From NCBI RefSeq assembly GCF_027596085.1, contig NC_072458.1:20578351-20642350 (forward strand): 64,000 bases of DNA. Direction: 5' to 3'. A program made the translations under genes and the position numbers. The notes under the pieces are model-generated. The model was not told the DNA's origin, ran no database searches, and saw nothing but the letters and a program-made list of their open reading frames with translations. Below, in pieces: positions 24,290 to 52,014 of the stretch; positions within the stretch are counted from its first letter, which is position 1; every line of letters begins with the position of its first letter. Origin of the DNA: Anoplopoma fimbria. Taxonomy: Eukaryota > Chordata > Actinopteri > Perciformes > Anoplopomatidae.

Positions 24290-25910
24290 AGGACTCCAGA
24301 GGGGCTGAAAGTCATGCAGTCCCCCTCCTTTCTCTCTCTAACAGGCTCTGGCTCAGTGAAGCGGGGGGCTTCTTTTTTTTTTTTACAATTTGTCCCGACA
24401 AGCTTACTTAACCACCTGCATTATTTAACAGTCTTTCCTCAAAGGGAGCTCCAGCTGATGAAAGCCTGCACGGTGAGATACAGCCGAGCAAAAGTCTCTG
24501 AAAGGGGGACAGATACCGGAGGCGGATATAAAAACTTAAATGGCAATAAGTGCTTAAGATTCATGGTGAGGCTTTTTTGGCATCACCATTATATTTTTAT
24601 TGACACTATAAAGTGTATGAGATTGCTTCCAACACCGAACTGGTGGAAACCTGTTAAAAGAAAGCACTTCTCTAGAATGCAGACTCTCTCTGCACATTAT
24701 TGAGTCTGGCCTCTTTTAAAAAACATTCCTAGTGAATTAAAATGTTCTTTTCATGAATATATTTCCTATTTAATGTACAGAGATATAAAAAAAAAAGAAG
24801 AAAATGTGAATGCAAAATATGTGTAGGTTTAATACATAGGAATGAATATTGAGATCACTCAAAAGGTGTCCTTAAACCCAGTAATGAGTCAGCATTTTTA
24901 GATTTCCTGTTTCCGTGTCTTGAGGTCAATTGTTTTTTTTAATGGGTTTTTGGTTGGTTAGATGCCTGAAATAAGAGAGTTTACCATTTTCTTCTACAAC
25001 ATAAGATACGTCAGTAAATTGTGAATTTTGATGCTTTTTACGAGTCTCTAAAAATGGTGGTTGCTAACAAGTCGTTAAATGAGACTACATAACGTCATCA
25101 CGCCGACGAGTCCGCCTTTACAGCCTTGTCGTTGGCTACTGGTGCTTACACCATGGTGGTGTAGTTTGTTTATAGTCTAACATTAGCTTTTTACTTTTAA
25201 CGATTGCATTCACGCTTCAAAAATAATTTGTGTAGATTATCTTGTTAAACAAAACATGTAAGCATCATAAACTTGAGTGTATTTTCTGCAATTATCCACA
25301 AACCAAGTTGGCTTTTTGACGAGAGAACCAGCTCGTTGGAACGTTAACTTCCAGGTTGGCCAACAAACATTATACATCATCCCTGCAGCACTCTGTTGAG
25401 GCAAACAAACACATAAAGAAAACCCTGCTGAATTAAAGCATGAAGGCAGACTGTGGACGGAAGTTTCTAGCTCTCTCTCAGCAGCAAAATCTCATGGGTA
25501 AACAGACGTTGCAGCGGTCAAAGAGGGTATGCGGTGGTTATGTCCTGCACACAAACAACTTGTTCAGCTGAGACCAGCACTGCGGTAAAAAACAGACTCA
25601 GCATCGAGTAAACATTACAGCAGTCTAATCCATAGCTCCGGTGGTTCTCCAAAGACGATTAATCTACAGTGGCTGCAAATCGATGCCATTCTTAATTCAC
25701 ATATCTAATAAATTGCATAATGTGGCCCCGCCAGCGCCACAGCGGTTAATGTATTGGAGTGGTTGGACGGAGAAGTGGTGACATTAATTTTGCATTGTTC
25801 CTCCATCTAAATATTCAGATACCAGCAGTGAGTGCAGGCGGAGAGAGAAGCAGCTAGATCAAGGGGACTTTTTAAAGACTTGGACATGGAGTACGGCTCA
25901 GTTTATAAGG

Positions 25911-25913
<3 letters not shown>

Positions 25914-25955
<42 letters not shown>

Positions 25956-25965
25956 TGTGTATGTG
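25914..25965. repeat. (TG)n microsatellite
   Basis: A TG run with TA interruptions near its end; intergenic. Confidence 0.92.
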
Positions 25966-27045
25966 CTCTGGGTGTGTCCTTGTCTTAATTTTTGACGTCC
26001 ACGTCACATCACACAGACACCAGCGCCTCCTGCCATCCAAGGATAAAAGAGAGAACAGACGTGTTTGCATCATTAGCCTCCTCTGACAATCTTCTGAGTC
26101 ATCAACTGCCCCTACCCCATTCATCATAAAGCAAATATGACCTTTTCATTTGACAGAGCGCCATTAGCTCGTGTGTGTGAACACCTGCGGTTGTGTGAAC
26201 GCAGTCTAATTTATGTTTCTGGTTCCACAGGATGCCCAGGATGTGTGCGTGGGGTGTGTGTGTGTGATCCGGCCTCATAAACCAGAGTTTGAAGGCCTGG
26301 GCCTCATCCATCACAATCTCACCTTGTCACGCCCCATATGCTGGAGGCCATCTTTGGACACCCACACCCTTCATTAGCATGCACAGAGAAAAGCATCCGC
26401 CTCTCAACAAACACTGAAGTGATCCGATGTATTGGGCCGACTCAGGTGTTTCTTAATTATCAGATCCAGGCTGGAATGAAGGGACTATTTGATGGATCTG
26501 ATGCAGTTTGATTACATATTTATTCAAAAAGGTCCACAGCTTTTCCTGAAACTTGGGAAGAGATAGATTTGGACCAAAGTGGGATAAATGTACAAGTATG
26601 TACATTTTCATGATCAATTATAATTTTCTTTACGATTTATTGTTTATAGGTATAGTTACAAGATTCCAATCACAGTTTTCCCGGAGACAAAAGGGACAAC
26701 GCTGGATTACATCTTGTGCACTTTTTGACTTTATTGATTTCATTCAGTGAAAAATTTGGAATTAAGCAAAACTAATATTAAAAATGTAACCCCTGGAAGA
26801 TTATATTGTTTGATATTTTTATTATTGCAGATGATATTTTGGTGTTTAATCAAAAAAAAAAAATTGAATGCACAAAAGAACAGCATCCAGGTGATATTTC
26901 AGCAGAAGGTATCTGTAATGAAAGTGTACAGTGGGTTTAGAATTGTTTCTGACCTCACTCTGCAGACAGCTTATTCCACCTCATTGCTTTTCTCTGATAC
27001 AATTGTCAGCTCTAGGACCTTATATAAACTGCTGTGAGCCTTTCC

Positions 27046-27235
27046 TAACTATGTCTAATCAATTAAATGTATGACAGGTGGGCTCCAATCAAAGGTGTAG
27101 AAACATCTCAAAGATCATCAAGAGGAATGGGAGGCACCTGGGATAAACTTCAATATCAAAGCAAACACTCAAAAGAAGCATAATGACAAAACTGGAAAAA
27201 AGTGAGGGGGTTCAAATACTTTCTGAATGTATTGT
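27046..27235. mobile_element. Tc1-like transposon 3' end fragment
   Basis: Blocks such as CAGGTGGGCTCCAATCAAAG, GTAGAAACATCTCAAAGATC and the end CAAATACTTTCTGAATGTAT match the recalled 3' region of fish Tc1-like elements (salmonid-type). The matching 5' end is not visible upstream, so it is a truncated, decayed copy without coding capacity. Confidence 0.75.
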
Positions 27236-30200
27236 ATTAAAATGCCGGCCACAAAATAATACATGTTGATATGATATTATATAAAGAGCCTCATATCATG
27301 ACACTGACAGGGGCAATTCTGTTGCATGAGTACTTTGGACATTTTGATAATTGTTGCTTACTTAAGTTAAATTTTGAGTGGATTTTTATTAATTTTTTAC
27401 CTTTGATGGGGTATTTCTCCCACTGTTGTATATTTTTTACTATAAATAATCTGCTGGCTTGCAGGTGGTTTGCTGATTAAGACCAAATGATAAGATCATG
27501 GACGTTATGATAAGATATTTACTCAACTTTCCATGGGGAAGAATTGAGTGGGAAAACTACATTTGCTGATGAAGATCATGTACTTAAACTGAAAGCTCCA
27601 TATTGATCAACTAATATTGAATTTACATTTATGTAAAAACAAGACAAAAAATCAAATTTTTGTGGACTTATTTTGTTAATCAACTAATCATTTTACCACT
27701 AGCATCAATCCTTTAAAAAATATATTTTTATTCCATTTTTCTACATTCTGTTACATTCAGCTTTTTATCATGAGAGCAAATTATATTTCTCTAACTGACA
27801 GAATGTACAGTTACACCACAACACATGAACGGTGCATTGAAAATACTTTATTTCTTTCCTGTGTTAATACATAATTAGACATTTATATTTTTCATAGAAA
27901 TAGCATATATACCATGGGTGTGAACAATAGCAGAGTCATGCTAGCCCTCATGAACAGGATTAATCCCATGAACATCAAAATGGTTTCAAACACAGACGTC
28001 GTGATTGTACATAAAAACACTGACTCCATTATTCTGCTGTGAATCCATGCTGCTTGGTTATTTGCTTCGACATCAAGTACAAATATACGCCATAAGTAAA
28101 CGGCCCTATTCTTTACTATGTGTAGGACCTCAGGGTGAGTACTCAAGGTTCTCAGTGGTCACTCATCCGGTCATGGACAGTACAGGCAAACCAGGGTGAA
28201 TGGGATGACTTGAAACGTTTATTATAGTCTTCCATTGGCACATTATGATTATGTAAGCAGGAATTTGGTTTAAGGCTGTGGTTAACGGGAAGCCCATTGT
28301 GCTTACTGCACTACTGGATTTTCTATTATGTTAATATTCCTTAAGTTTGAGGGTCTTAGACTTCTGTAAAAGTGAAATAAACGTAATTTGGATGGATTGT
28401 AAAGGCAAGCAAGCATTTTTTAAATATAAAATCCAGTGTTGTTAATTCACTAAAACCTATAAATCATGTTAAAGTTGCCTTTGATTAGATATTATTTGGC
28501 CACTGTGACATTTCATGTTTTGTATATGCCATTTTTAGTTTCCACTTCTGGTTTCCTTTCATATTTGCTTCAACGATGAACCCCAACGTTCACATTTTTC
28601 TCACTTTTTTCTCGCTACGCACAAACAAACACCTAAAATGTAAACATCTCATCATTCTGGACCGAACTTGGAGTTTTTCACTCCAACCCCCACTGAGCGT
28701 AATGATCTTCTCTCTCTCTCTTTCTCTCTCTCTCTTTGTCACTTCCAATTTTATTCCCCCTGATTCTCTGACTCATCTTCCCCCGTCTTTAGGTCTCTCT
28801 CCTGGTTCCCATACTCACACATGCCTCGTTGGATGTTCACCTTGAGCAGCTGTCGAGTTGCCTCCCGCAGCGTCACATAGACAGAGACGGAGCTGTCTGG
28901 TCTGGTCTGCCTTCTGCTGCCTCCTAAAAATGTGTCAGTTTGGACCGCAGCCAGCCGGAGAATTAACTTAGTACACGAATGAGAGTTTAAGTGCGAGTGT
29001 GTGCTTGGATCAGACCCGATCCAGGAAAATTACCACTTCAGGTTCAAAACCATTACCGTTATTAGGTATGTTTCTCATTTTTTATCACCCATTATATCAG
29101 ATTAATGTTCAGTGAGCCAGAAAACCCCCATGCACCAAGTTTAATGAGAAATTTTGAAAAGTTCACCTTGTCATGTTTGTGGCAAGATGTTCAACAATGT
29201 GTTTCCTTTGATCAATCACAAAAGAGAGACTCTGTTTGAATGATGTATCAGCCCTGCCACGTCACTCTAAGTCCATGTGGTAGCCGCTGCTAGAAACTGC
29301 GTCGCGTGCATCAATTTAAGAGTTCTTATTTCCATAAATTGACTTACAAAAACTTATAAGGCTGCACAAAATAGTAGCTTTTTTCTTTTTTCAACATGCT
29401 CTAATCGGTGGACTTAATCCAACAAGAGTTGTTGAAACAATACTAGACCTAAACGAAACAAATCAAAGTTGCGTGCGGTGATTCAGAGGACTTGAACCAA
29501 GCTAACCTAGCTTAGCACAAAGACTGGAAACAAAGGGACACTGCTAGTCTCATTCGCAACTGACTGGATTTGGCAAAAAAATCACATATCCAAAAATGTG
29601 TGGACTGTACCTTTAAAGGGTAAACGTTAGAATCAGTGCTGGGGAACACTTTATCAAACGTGTAGTCCGATCACGTCAGAAATCGGAACAGTTGTTTCGT
29701 AAGGCTACACTCGAAAGAGGAGTGAGTTGCTCCTGGAAGACGTTCAATGTGTTGCACTTGGTTCTTTATATGAAAAGTGTCAGAAATAGCTGTGTCAAGA
29801 ACGAAAGAATGAAAAAAAGGGAGCTGAAGAGGGAAGGTCTAATCCTGGATCCTTTCTAACCTCCACACAGCTGGCCAATCACAGCATGACGCAAGTGTGA
29901 AGATCATTGGTCGGAAAGATAGGAGGGGAGGGTTTCTAAATCTATTCGACAGTCCGCTAAGCAGTTCTGGTGGAGAACACTGGGTCCTTACGAAAATATA
30001 AGCAAGATACTTTAACTAATCTTGGAGAAGAATGGAAAGCAAAGTGCACATGTGAAGAATCGAGAATCGGGTCCTTGTTCTGTTCTCTACTTCATGACAG
30101 AAAGAGACTCAATGCATGACAGCCATGAGGAAACTGATTATCTGACAGTTGTCCTTCCCTGCTTTCACCACAGTTTTTTCAAGTCCCCTTGAAAAAAGCT

Positions 30201-30313
30201 TGACATTCAAATCCCGAGCGTCTGCTTTGTAGGACACGCTTGTTCTTTAATTCCTCTGTGTTTCACTAGCCGGCCACGATGTCCCGATTCAAGTATCGTA
30301 TGCTTCAAAAAGG

Positions 30314-30340
<27 letters not shown>
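30314..30340. repeat. (CT)n microsatellite
   Basis: A perfect CT run of about 13 units; intergenic. Confidence 0.9.
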
Positions 30341-30344
<4 letters not shown>

Positions 30345-33300
30345 GTGTGCAGGTACTTTCTTTCTTCATGTCAGATGGAATGAATAGACCACCACTGGAG
30401 TCACTTATTCATTCTACACAGTTTTTTTTTAAAAATCTCTTTGACCTCTAGATACATTTGTTTTACACCCATTACTATGGTTTGACAGATTGTTTTGTCA
30501 GATTTATTTATTTTTACCTTCATCCTACATTTAAGAGTGTGTTTCACCTCTGAACAGGTGTGCTTGTGTGTGGTCACAAAATGTCCTTTGTTGAAACTGT
30601 TCATTTTAAATGTTTTCCAATACATGTTTTGCCAGGACCCACACAATTTATTTGCAGTTGTCAAGCTGTCTGTTATCATATGACAAATATGAAAAAAAAA
30701 AAAAAAAAGGTGGTTCCCACTCAGAATCTGTTGAAATAAAAAGAAATGCGTCCTTGATTTCAGACAGACATAATTAAGCTGACTCTTGTTAAAACCATTG
30801 CGGTCTTAAATATCCAATAATGGCTCCATTCGTGATATTGTGCTAACAAACTGAGGCAAATGCTACATGTTTCAAGCAAAATGGAAGCATCCTCAGCAAG
30901 CTCGAAACCCATTGGCCATCGGTCTGACGATGATAAGCCTCTGGGGGTAAGCTAATTCTTTAACTCCCCAAAAAGCAAAATCAGGCTTTTAACCTGCGCT
31001 CAACCAAAACCTGATCCAACGTGATTGGTCAGTACTAATGAGACTACAAACAGCAACCAGAAGGCTTCAATACCACAATGTTCATATTCTACATGTGAAT
31101 ACAGTTTGTGTTAAAAAGATAACATTCTCACCAGTTCAAAATCCTTGAAGAAGACATGGGAAAATAATACATAACCTTGAAACTCTTTAAATGCTGAATA
31201 TCAATCCTACAACAAACCGCATACACACTGCTTCAATATCGCTGTTCAGGGTTAGACTTCAGTGTGTGTCCAATCTTGTTCCAATGCCTTTTATAAAACT
31301 CAACCTTGTGCTTATTAATAGTGTGAATAAAGTGCTTCCTTTTCCTAACCTATCTTATCTCTACTTTCACCAATTCTTTGATTCTCTTCCTCCCTTTACT
31401 CTTTTTCACCCTGCTTGCAAACCAGGTTGAAGTGTCTATCCAGGCCGGTCTGAGGCAAAAAAAAAAAAAAAAAAAAGAAAAAAGGGTGATAAATGAGCTG
31501 AGGAGCAAAGGATAGGCAGTTAGCCGGAGGGGCGAACGAGAGAGGGAAGAGCTGATGCGTAGAGGGAGAAGGAGGCTAACGGGAGTCTGAGAGTGGAAAT
31601 AATGAGAAACAGGGGAGAAGGAAGCTGGGAGGTGAGAGACGTCAGGACACGACTGGTGAAGGGGAGAAACCACGGGGAAGGGTGAAGTGATAGATGAGAA
31701 AGAGAGCGTTGCAATAGAGGGATAGAGAGTGAGAGGAAAGTCATAAATGGGAGAATGAAGGGTGGATGTAGATAGAGGAGGAAAGAGAGAGGGTGATAAA
31801 GAGAGGGAGAGGGTGACAAATAGGAACTGGTGATTGAGATGAGAAAGTAATGGCTGTCTCTCTCAGCACAGGGAAGTATTCAAATAGGCAATGCATTATG
31901 TTAAACCCAGCATGTGTGTATGTGGTGCTGATTAGCAGTCCTCTCAACCAGCGAGGCATTCAGACACTGACTCATAATCTCTAATACGGCTGCAAGTGTG
32001 CTGAGTTCAGCTCGGCAAGCGTTTGTTCTGTCAGACTTTTTAGTGAACTCAGCTGGGGAGCGTCAGCGTGAGGAGGTCGGGGTCCAACACGTTTGCAAAT
32101 TATGAGGATAACACATCATAATTAATCAGGAAGCAAGAAGGAAATAATGGAGCTTGATCATTAGCGGGATAATTCTGATGAAGTTGTGACTAAACAAGTG
32201 TGCCGCAAATAATAATGACTTTCCGCTGTGATTATTATGTCCATTAGTGTTTTGCTTTTTTAGGGATTAGGTCGCCATTGTTCTAATTTTGTCTTCTTGT
32301 CAACAAATCTCACAGAAAAGCACCAAAACAAAAATAAATACTAAATTCTCTCCTACTGAATTTGATCCTACTAATGTTTTGAATCTTTAAAAATAGCTCA
32401 CAAATATCTAGTTTCATTTTTAAATAAAGCTCAGTCATTTCCTGAAACAACTGTGCAGTGTAGTTTTTTAGCAAATGTTACTTAAACAGGAGTAAATAGT
32501 GCATTTCTTAGGGACTATTTTCATAGTACACCAAATACACATTTGGTGAACCGGGGAGTTTTTACAGTATTGGGATGCTGTGGGATCGACTCAAAATAAA
32601 ACTGCATGTTAATTGTAATGAAGAAATGTGCAAAAAGCCGTGTTTTTATTCAATCGTCAAGCGAATTTTTTCGAAATGCAAATTAGGTGTTTTTCCATCA
32701 TCAAGTTTGGAGTGAATAAACTTGGCTATAAAAATATATAAATGGAAACAAAAGAAACAACACTAATTATAACAACAGGATCAATTCATTTTTGATTTTG
32801 GTCTTTTCAGTAGATTTTTGACGAGAGTGAAAATATGTAATATAAATTGAGTAAATTAATTTCCCCGATGAAATGTCAAAGATAATGCCAAATGCAATCA
32901 GTTATCACACCCCTATGTCAACGGACACAATGACTGAAAAGATAAGAATCTCATCCATCAGCATGTAGATTACATATTCATGCAACCGTAGTGCCAGGTT
33001 GCACATGTTCTACAGAGTGCTGGCGGTTTAGGCATTCAAATCTGAGTCTTTAGTGAATTTACACCTGGATTTTATGCATTTTTTTCCTCCATCCCATTAT
33101 AGCCTTGCATTTAAATGATAGTTTAAGAGGAGATCTGAGAGAAAATGGTTTACATTTGCAAACAACACAGCCGAGTTGATTATCTGTGTGCTTCTACAGC
33201 CTGGCATCCCTGCTGTTCTCCAGCAAAAACCCAGTGTATACATTTAATTAGGAATGAAGCCCTGCATGTCTCCGACCTTATTCCCTGCACATCCTGTCAA

Positions 33301-34631
33301 ATATGCAATGACGTACAATAAACCTCAATTTGGACCCAAATCATCAGTCATTTTCCGGCCATGCCAATATCTTCAAAGTTTGACACTGAAGTTAACTTCT
33401 GGATATGGAGCCTGGAAGTTGTAAAATTTTGATTTGGAGTGACATGTCGCTGTGATAAAGGAGTGCCTGGTCAATCCTTGAGCTTTGTCTGAATCATGGC
33501 TGTTTTCAGACAGTGTCATCCAACTCACATAAGGAAAATATGGTGTGCCATAAAAAGAGTGTCACATTTTTATACCCGAACTGACAACGATGTCAAGGTT
33601 CCAGTTCGGAAAGGACAGAAAAAAACAGATGCATCATTTAACTGATGACACAGAGACAGAGAGGCAGGAGACAAGACTCAACGTGCAATATTTCTGATCC
33701 AAGAACAAAAAAAACAAAAAAAGGATACCTTAATCAAGACTTGGGGATTGTGAGGGCTCAAACAATCACAATAGGAGGAGCACCAAACGTCAATGTGCTT
33801 ATTAGAGAGACACCGACACGGAAAGACAGGGTGAGAGATGAGCTGCTACACAAAGGGCTGTAATAAAGACAGAAAGGAGGGAATGCGGATGAAGAGATAG
33901 AAAAAGAGAAAGTGGTTTGTTTTAAAACAGAGCTCAGCTTGTTTAGTTGTGTGCTGACTGATACCTGGACCGGAAGGACCAGCAACTTACATTTCTGCCA
34001 TCTCCGACCAGTGGTACAAACCAGAAGAAAAACCCAGACATTCGTGATTGATGATCCGCTCCTGGGATTCGATGCCACAGATGAAGAGTATCCAGGACGT
34101 ATGAATCAAGCAGTTCTTGACAAGAGGAAGCGATGTCCCCTCCCATGCTTTGACTGACAGACGTTTTATGTCCCGGGTCCGTATTGACTGAAGTAGGCCA
34201 ACAGTCCAGTACAACAAAGGTAAAAGTAGGTCCGTCCTCCTCTGTTTCCTGTTTGCAGCCTTTGATTCTGAAAGTTCAGACATCGTATCCATTTGTTTTT
34301 GAAGAGTACTTCATTGTGTAGAGAAGAGTCTCTGCTATGGTTTATCGCTTCTCCAGTATGGTGGTGTCTGAGAATGGCTTTCTGTTGGTCTCAGGGTCTG
34401 CAGGAAACACATTTACTGAGCTTGATGAGAGATAAAGGACAGTAAGAGTTAAGACATTGTGAGGACTGGAAACAAAAGTACTTACCAGGCCAAAAATCTA
34501 AATATAAAAGTGTTTGTTTTGTGTTACTTGCAAATCTTCTCTGTTAGCTAAACCACATCCCCCATAGCTACTGTTGCTACACTTGCTTTACTTTCCATTT
34601 TAGCTCTGCAGACACTGCAGTATAATGGCGG

Positions 34632-34680
34632 CAGATTTACTAATCAAAATTAGTGTTCCTGATTTTGATTAGTAAATCTG
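34632..34680. repeat. perfect 19-bp inverted repeat (hairpin)
   Basis: CAGATTTACTAATCAAAAT at 34632-34650 is exactly complementary to ATTTTGATTAGTAAATCTG at 34662-34680, with an 11-base loop. It lies 340 bases beyond the fndc5 stop on the minus strand, so it may be in that gene's 3' UTR. Confidence 0.9.
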
Positions 34681-35017
34681 AGTTCCTGATTTGAGACAGA
34701 GAGATAAAAGCCGGCTTCTCAATTCAACTCTAGCGTACTTATTGTTTCCAGCGGACTCCTTTATAAACTAGAAGCCTATGACAGAGTGTACAATATGTTC
34801 TTTGTTTTCCACCTTTAGGTTGTTGCAGAAGGATGCTAACAACATGATGGAAAAGAAGGAAAAAAAAAAGCTTAGAACTACATAAAGAACAAAAAACTAC
34901 ATATAATAAAGTTGATAACGTTATTACATAAGATGACAGTAAATCAAGATCTCCAGTTCCTCACCTGTCCTGAGGTTCGAGGAGTTGGTTATTGCACTAG
35001 GCTCTGCAGGGCTGGTC

Positions 35018-47729
<12,712 letters not shown>

Positions 47730-48154
47730 CCTCCTGCTTCTTCTGGGGAGGCTTCACATCCTGCTCGGCCCATTCAGATCCATCCCATTGAACGGGAAGG
47801 AGCCGGCGACGATTTAGGCTCACCTGGACCTGGACGCTGCAGCAGAGAGCGCACAAGAGAGCGCACGACAGCGGCCAGAGGAGGAGGAGGAGGAGGAGGA
47901 GAGAGGAGGACGACAGCGGCCAGAGGAGGAGGAGGAGGAGGAGGAGGAGGAGGAGGATGAGGAGGAGGAGGGTGGAGAGGAAGGATGGGGGTGTAGGGGA
48001 GGTGTTTGGTAACCGTTCGTCTCGGTGCCGGTGGAGCCTCGGCGACGGCCCTCGGACCACCGGCGGACTCGGTCACCGGCTGCAGGTGACGGAGCGGCGG
48101 CGCGGAGAGGAGAGTTAAAGGCTGCAGAGAACAACGAGCCTCCACAGCTAATGA
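47730..48154 (-). promoter_or_regulatory. GC-rich fndc5 5' UTR/promoter region with GAG-triplet repeats
   Basis: A CpG-containing, GC-rich block immediately upstream of the fndc5 start. It includes plus-strand GAG/GGA triplet runs at about 47877-47902 and 47926-47970, which read as CTC/TCC runs in the transcript direction. No TATA box was seen. Promoter function is inferred from position and composition only. Confidence 0.5.
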
Positions 48155-48770
<616 letters not shown>

Positions 48771-48790
48771 GACACACACACACACACACA
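48771..48790. repeat. short (AC)n run next to the CT tract
   Basis: GACACAC... immediately after the CT tract, about nine units. Confidence 0.85.
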
Positions 48791-49017
48791 TTTTGAATAA
48801 ATAGTTAATTAATCCTGATTGCATAAGGTTCCATTTATTTGTCTTCACAGAGCATCTAACAGACAAATGCATGTTTGTTTTATTTAAATTATCTACTCTC
48901 ACTTATGGGAAATAATTCAATTAGTAAATTGGTCAATGGAATGTAGTTCATGCTCATTCACCAGATGGACACACTTAACCTCCCAGACCCCCATATCCAT
49001 GTGTGTTTGAGCAAACA

Positions 49018-49018
<1 letters not shown>

Positions 49019-49103
<85 letters not shown>
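49019..49103. repeat. (AC)n microsatellite
   Basis: A perfect AC run of about 42 units. Confidence 0.97.
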
Positions 49104-49104
<1 letters not shown>

Positions 49105-52014
49105 CCCACTCCTCTTCTTGGCTTCCATTGGAACCCTCTTTTGGGGGTTCCCAATAGAACCAACAGAAAGGCGAAGTCCTGTCCCCTTCCAGTGTCCCCC
49201 TTGTACCTTCTTTCTGAAAAGAATATTTATGGTAGTCAACAGCGAGAGACAAATCTTGCTTTGGTCCCGTTTGAATTGCGCCATGAAGATAGGATGTTTG
49301 TCAATTTAAAAGATCATTTGGAAAGCCCTCTTCACAGGGGGGCGCCCATAATGGACGAACCAAAGACTGGATCTAGAGACCATGGATGTTCGCCTACACG
49401 CTTGGCACAATCAGAAGTTTCAGTAGATTCGGCCAAATCTTACACAATGCACCTTTAAGCATCTTATTTGCGAAGTGGAACGATTAACACCAAAAGAAGG
49501 CCCTGCAGCAGAACATGGTCCATAAATTAAATCAATATCTAACTTTTATCCAGCACAATCTGTCCAGCCTTGACCAACTTATTAAATCAATTCCCTTGAG
49601 TCTGGAATGTAACCAGGAAACAGGATTCCTGATGTATATATGTATGAATCGTTGACAGTATCTGTTCCATAAAACATGAACTATCTGCTGTTAAACAGGA
49701 AATAAGCCCTGAGTGTGGTCTAGGGTAATGCAAGGGTCATATTTGCAATAGAAGGACCTATGGGTGCCGTAACTCCACTCCATAAAATGAAACAGGTCCA
49801 AATAGGGTCCTATATGGTCAATTAAAAGGACGTAGAAGCAATATACACTGTCCAGTCAATTCAGAGGAAACAGGGGTCGTACAGTTCATGCACCTTATTA
49901 AAGTGAAACAGGCAGACGGAGTGGAAGAACGTCGTCTATCGCCCACACATAAAGGGACCCAGAGTCGCTCATACAGATCGATGCACATTAACATTCCCTT
50001 AATGTCTCTTTCATCTCAACGAGACGAGGCAGAGGTGCCACTCTCTCCCTCTCCTCCTCCTCGCTCTTCACTGTGTTCACCTGAAGGTTATGAGGACGAT
50101 TTTGGACGACAACAGTCATATCTCTTCGCTCTGCTGCTGACAGTTTTATCACTCCACGAAGGTTCAGATGAGCAAAATCTCCTCCAGTGACCCCGCTGCA
50201 AAACATGAGGGAGCCTTTTCACCTAGTGCGGGTTCTCATCTGTTATTTCCGTTGGCCATGATGGCGATAGATTTATACATTTTGCAGAACTTTCTTTAAA
50301 GGTTAATGTGTTTGGTGCCATGATAAGAATATGCAGATTGTATGTGAGAGGAATTCCTTATAAACTACTTTAGTTGTGAGAAAGAGTATTGTTTGACCTC
50401 TACACAAACGCATGCTCACATTTATTACCAACTCATCCGTTTCACAAAAAAGATATTCATGTTATTCCCGTACTGTGTCTGTTGTTATCAGCTGCGAGTT
50501 TTAAAGGAACAGAGTTGCAAATGTAATCTAGTGTCTTAAATGTACGTTAAGAATGTGTTTTGCTTTGGCTATATATTGGTGGTCAGTCAAAAGACTAGGG
50601 GCTGTCTTGTTTTTTACACCTAGCCCACCTCTGGACACATCTGGTTGTCATATTGGAAACACAAGTTGAGACTTGGCTTTAAAGAGAAAAAAAAAAATGG
50701 TGCTTGGATCATTATTGATAATTGATGTTTTGTGAATTGCATATCACTTATGAAACATAGACATAAAACTAAAATTTTACAATATTTAAGTCTGTCCATA
50801 ACATACATCTCTGGAAATTAAGTTGGAGGTCAGATTTATGTGCAAAATGTATTTTAGTTTCACCCAAAGAAAAAAACTTAAAGTGTCCATGGGTGACTCT
50901 TCATCCACTACTGGGGATTGTAAACGGAAAGAGCTTACATTGATTGGATGGAGACCGTTACTAACAGGGAGAAAAAAATGCATTATCTTCTTCCCGTTTT
51001 GGTTGCGCAATAGTTAAAGCGCTTCCTTTGTGCCGTAAATTCAGTCCCAATTTTCTCTGGCAATCTTATGCAGTTGCAGACAGAATGGCATCATGAAAGC
51101 ATGGCTTAAAGGGACTCTAAACGCCATTAATACCATTATTCTATAGCCATTACAGTGTGCAGTTTATACTTACTTCATAATGACAAGTTGAAGCAAAAAC
51201 CTTGTCTATTTAAATTAAAGTTTAACATAAAAATGATTGGAAAAAATGGCTAAATTTTAGTCTGTAAACTTATCAGCATTAACCAGCATGCTGGAACACA
51301 TTCAACAGCTGATGCCAACAAAGACAAATGATCACACTTAATTACACCTAATGCTGATGTAACTCTCAGAAATGAGCAATCTCAAGACACAGAGAAAGAC
51401 CAGGAGATGTGGTTAAAAACTCTGGAAATCATTAACAAATATTATACGACAATGTTTTTCATTTGAGCCTTTTTACTGATTTTGTATTTCAGCAATCTAG
51501 CTTGTTGCCAATTGCCACCTGTTCACATTGACTTTGGTAAATTATCCTACTGGTTACTTGAGCTGGTTACATCTCATAATAACCTCAAATTGGATAAATC
51601 AGTGAATTATATTGCTTAAATTGGCCATTTCTTGTACTTGATGGGTTGTTTTCCATTGGGTGTTGAGAGTTTGGAGTGTCACAGTGAACATCTGGCCTAC
51701 AGAGCTTTCTGTGCTTCATAAGGAACTGAAGAGGAGCTGATACAAATGGGCCTGAAGTGGCCTTAATCCTTCTGAAGCTTCAGGGGAGTGAGCGAGTCTG
51801 CAGCATCTTTGAAGTGGCGTTGTCGCTAAATTGTTCCTCGCCTCCAGTCCTCCCAATGCTATCCCTCAAACTGCCCCTGGAACAGTTTAATCACACTGTA
51901 TGGTTGGGTGTGTGCTGGGCAGAAGAATATTCAAATTATAGGAGAAACTGCACGGACAAATCTAGATAATCGAGCGGTGGAGAGAGACAGATGGAGACAG
52001 AAGGACATGACTCA

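Larger units (their letters stand above)
22161..35017. other. intergenic region between ldlrap1 and fndc5, both converging
   Basis: About 12.9 kb with no supported exon. The proximal part (below 35018) must hold the fndc5 3' UTR on the minus strand, but no clear minus-strand AATAAA was found within the first kilobase. Contents: an inverted CA/TG array (24123-24286), TG array (25914-25965), Tc1 fragment (27046-27235), CT runs (28711-28738, 30314-30340), poly-A runs (30691-30708, 31456-31474) and a perfect hairpin (34632-34680). The stretch 25040-25700 looks like an old dispersed repeat by feel, without named family support. Confidence 0.6.

Noticed and set aside
24089..24703. Open frames of His-Thr or Cys-Val repeats (also at 38235, 44467, 45256, 48958, 57255, 63379)
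   Set aside because: They are translations of CA/TG dinucleotide arrays, open in several frames on both strands, with no conserved flanking sequence.
49888..50190. 100-codon frame in the distal flank
   Set aside because: No recognisable domain, no splice context and no related exon nearby.
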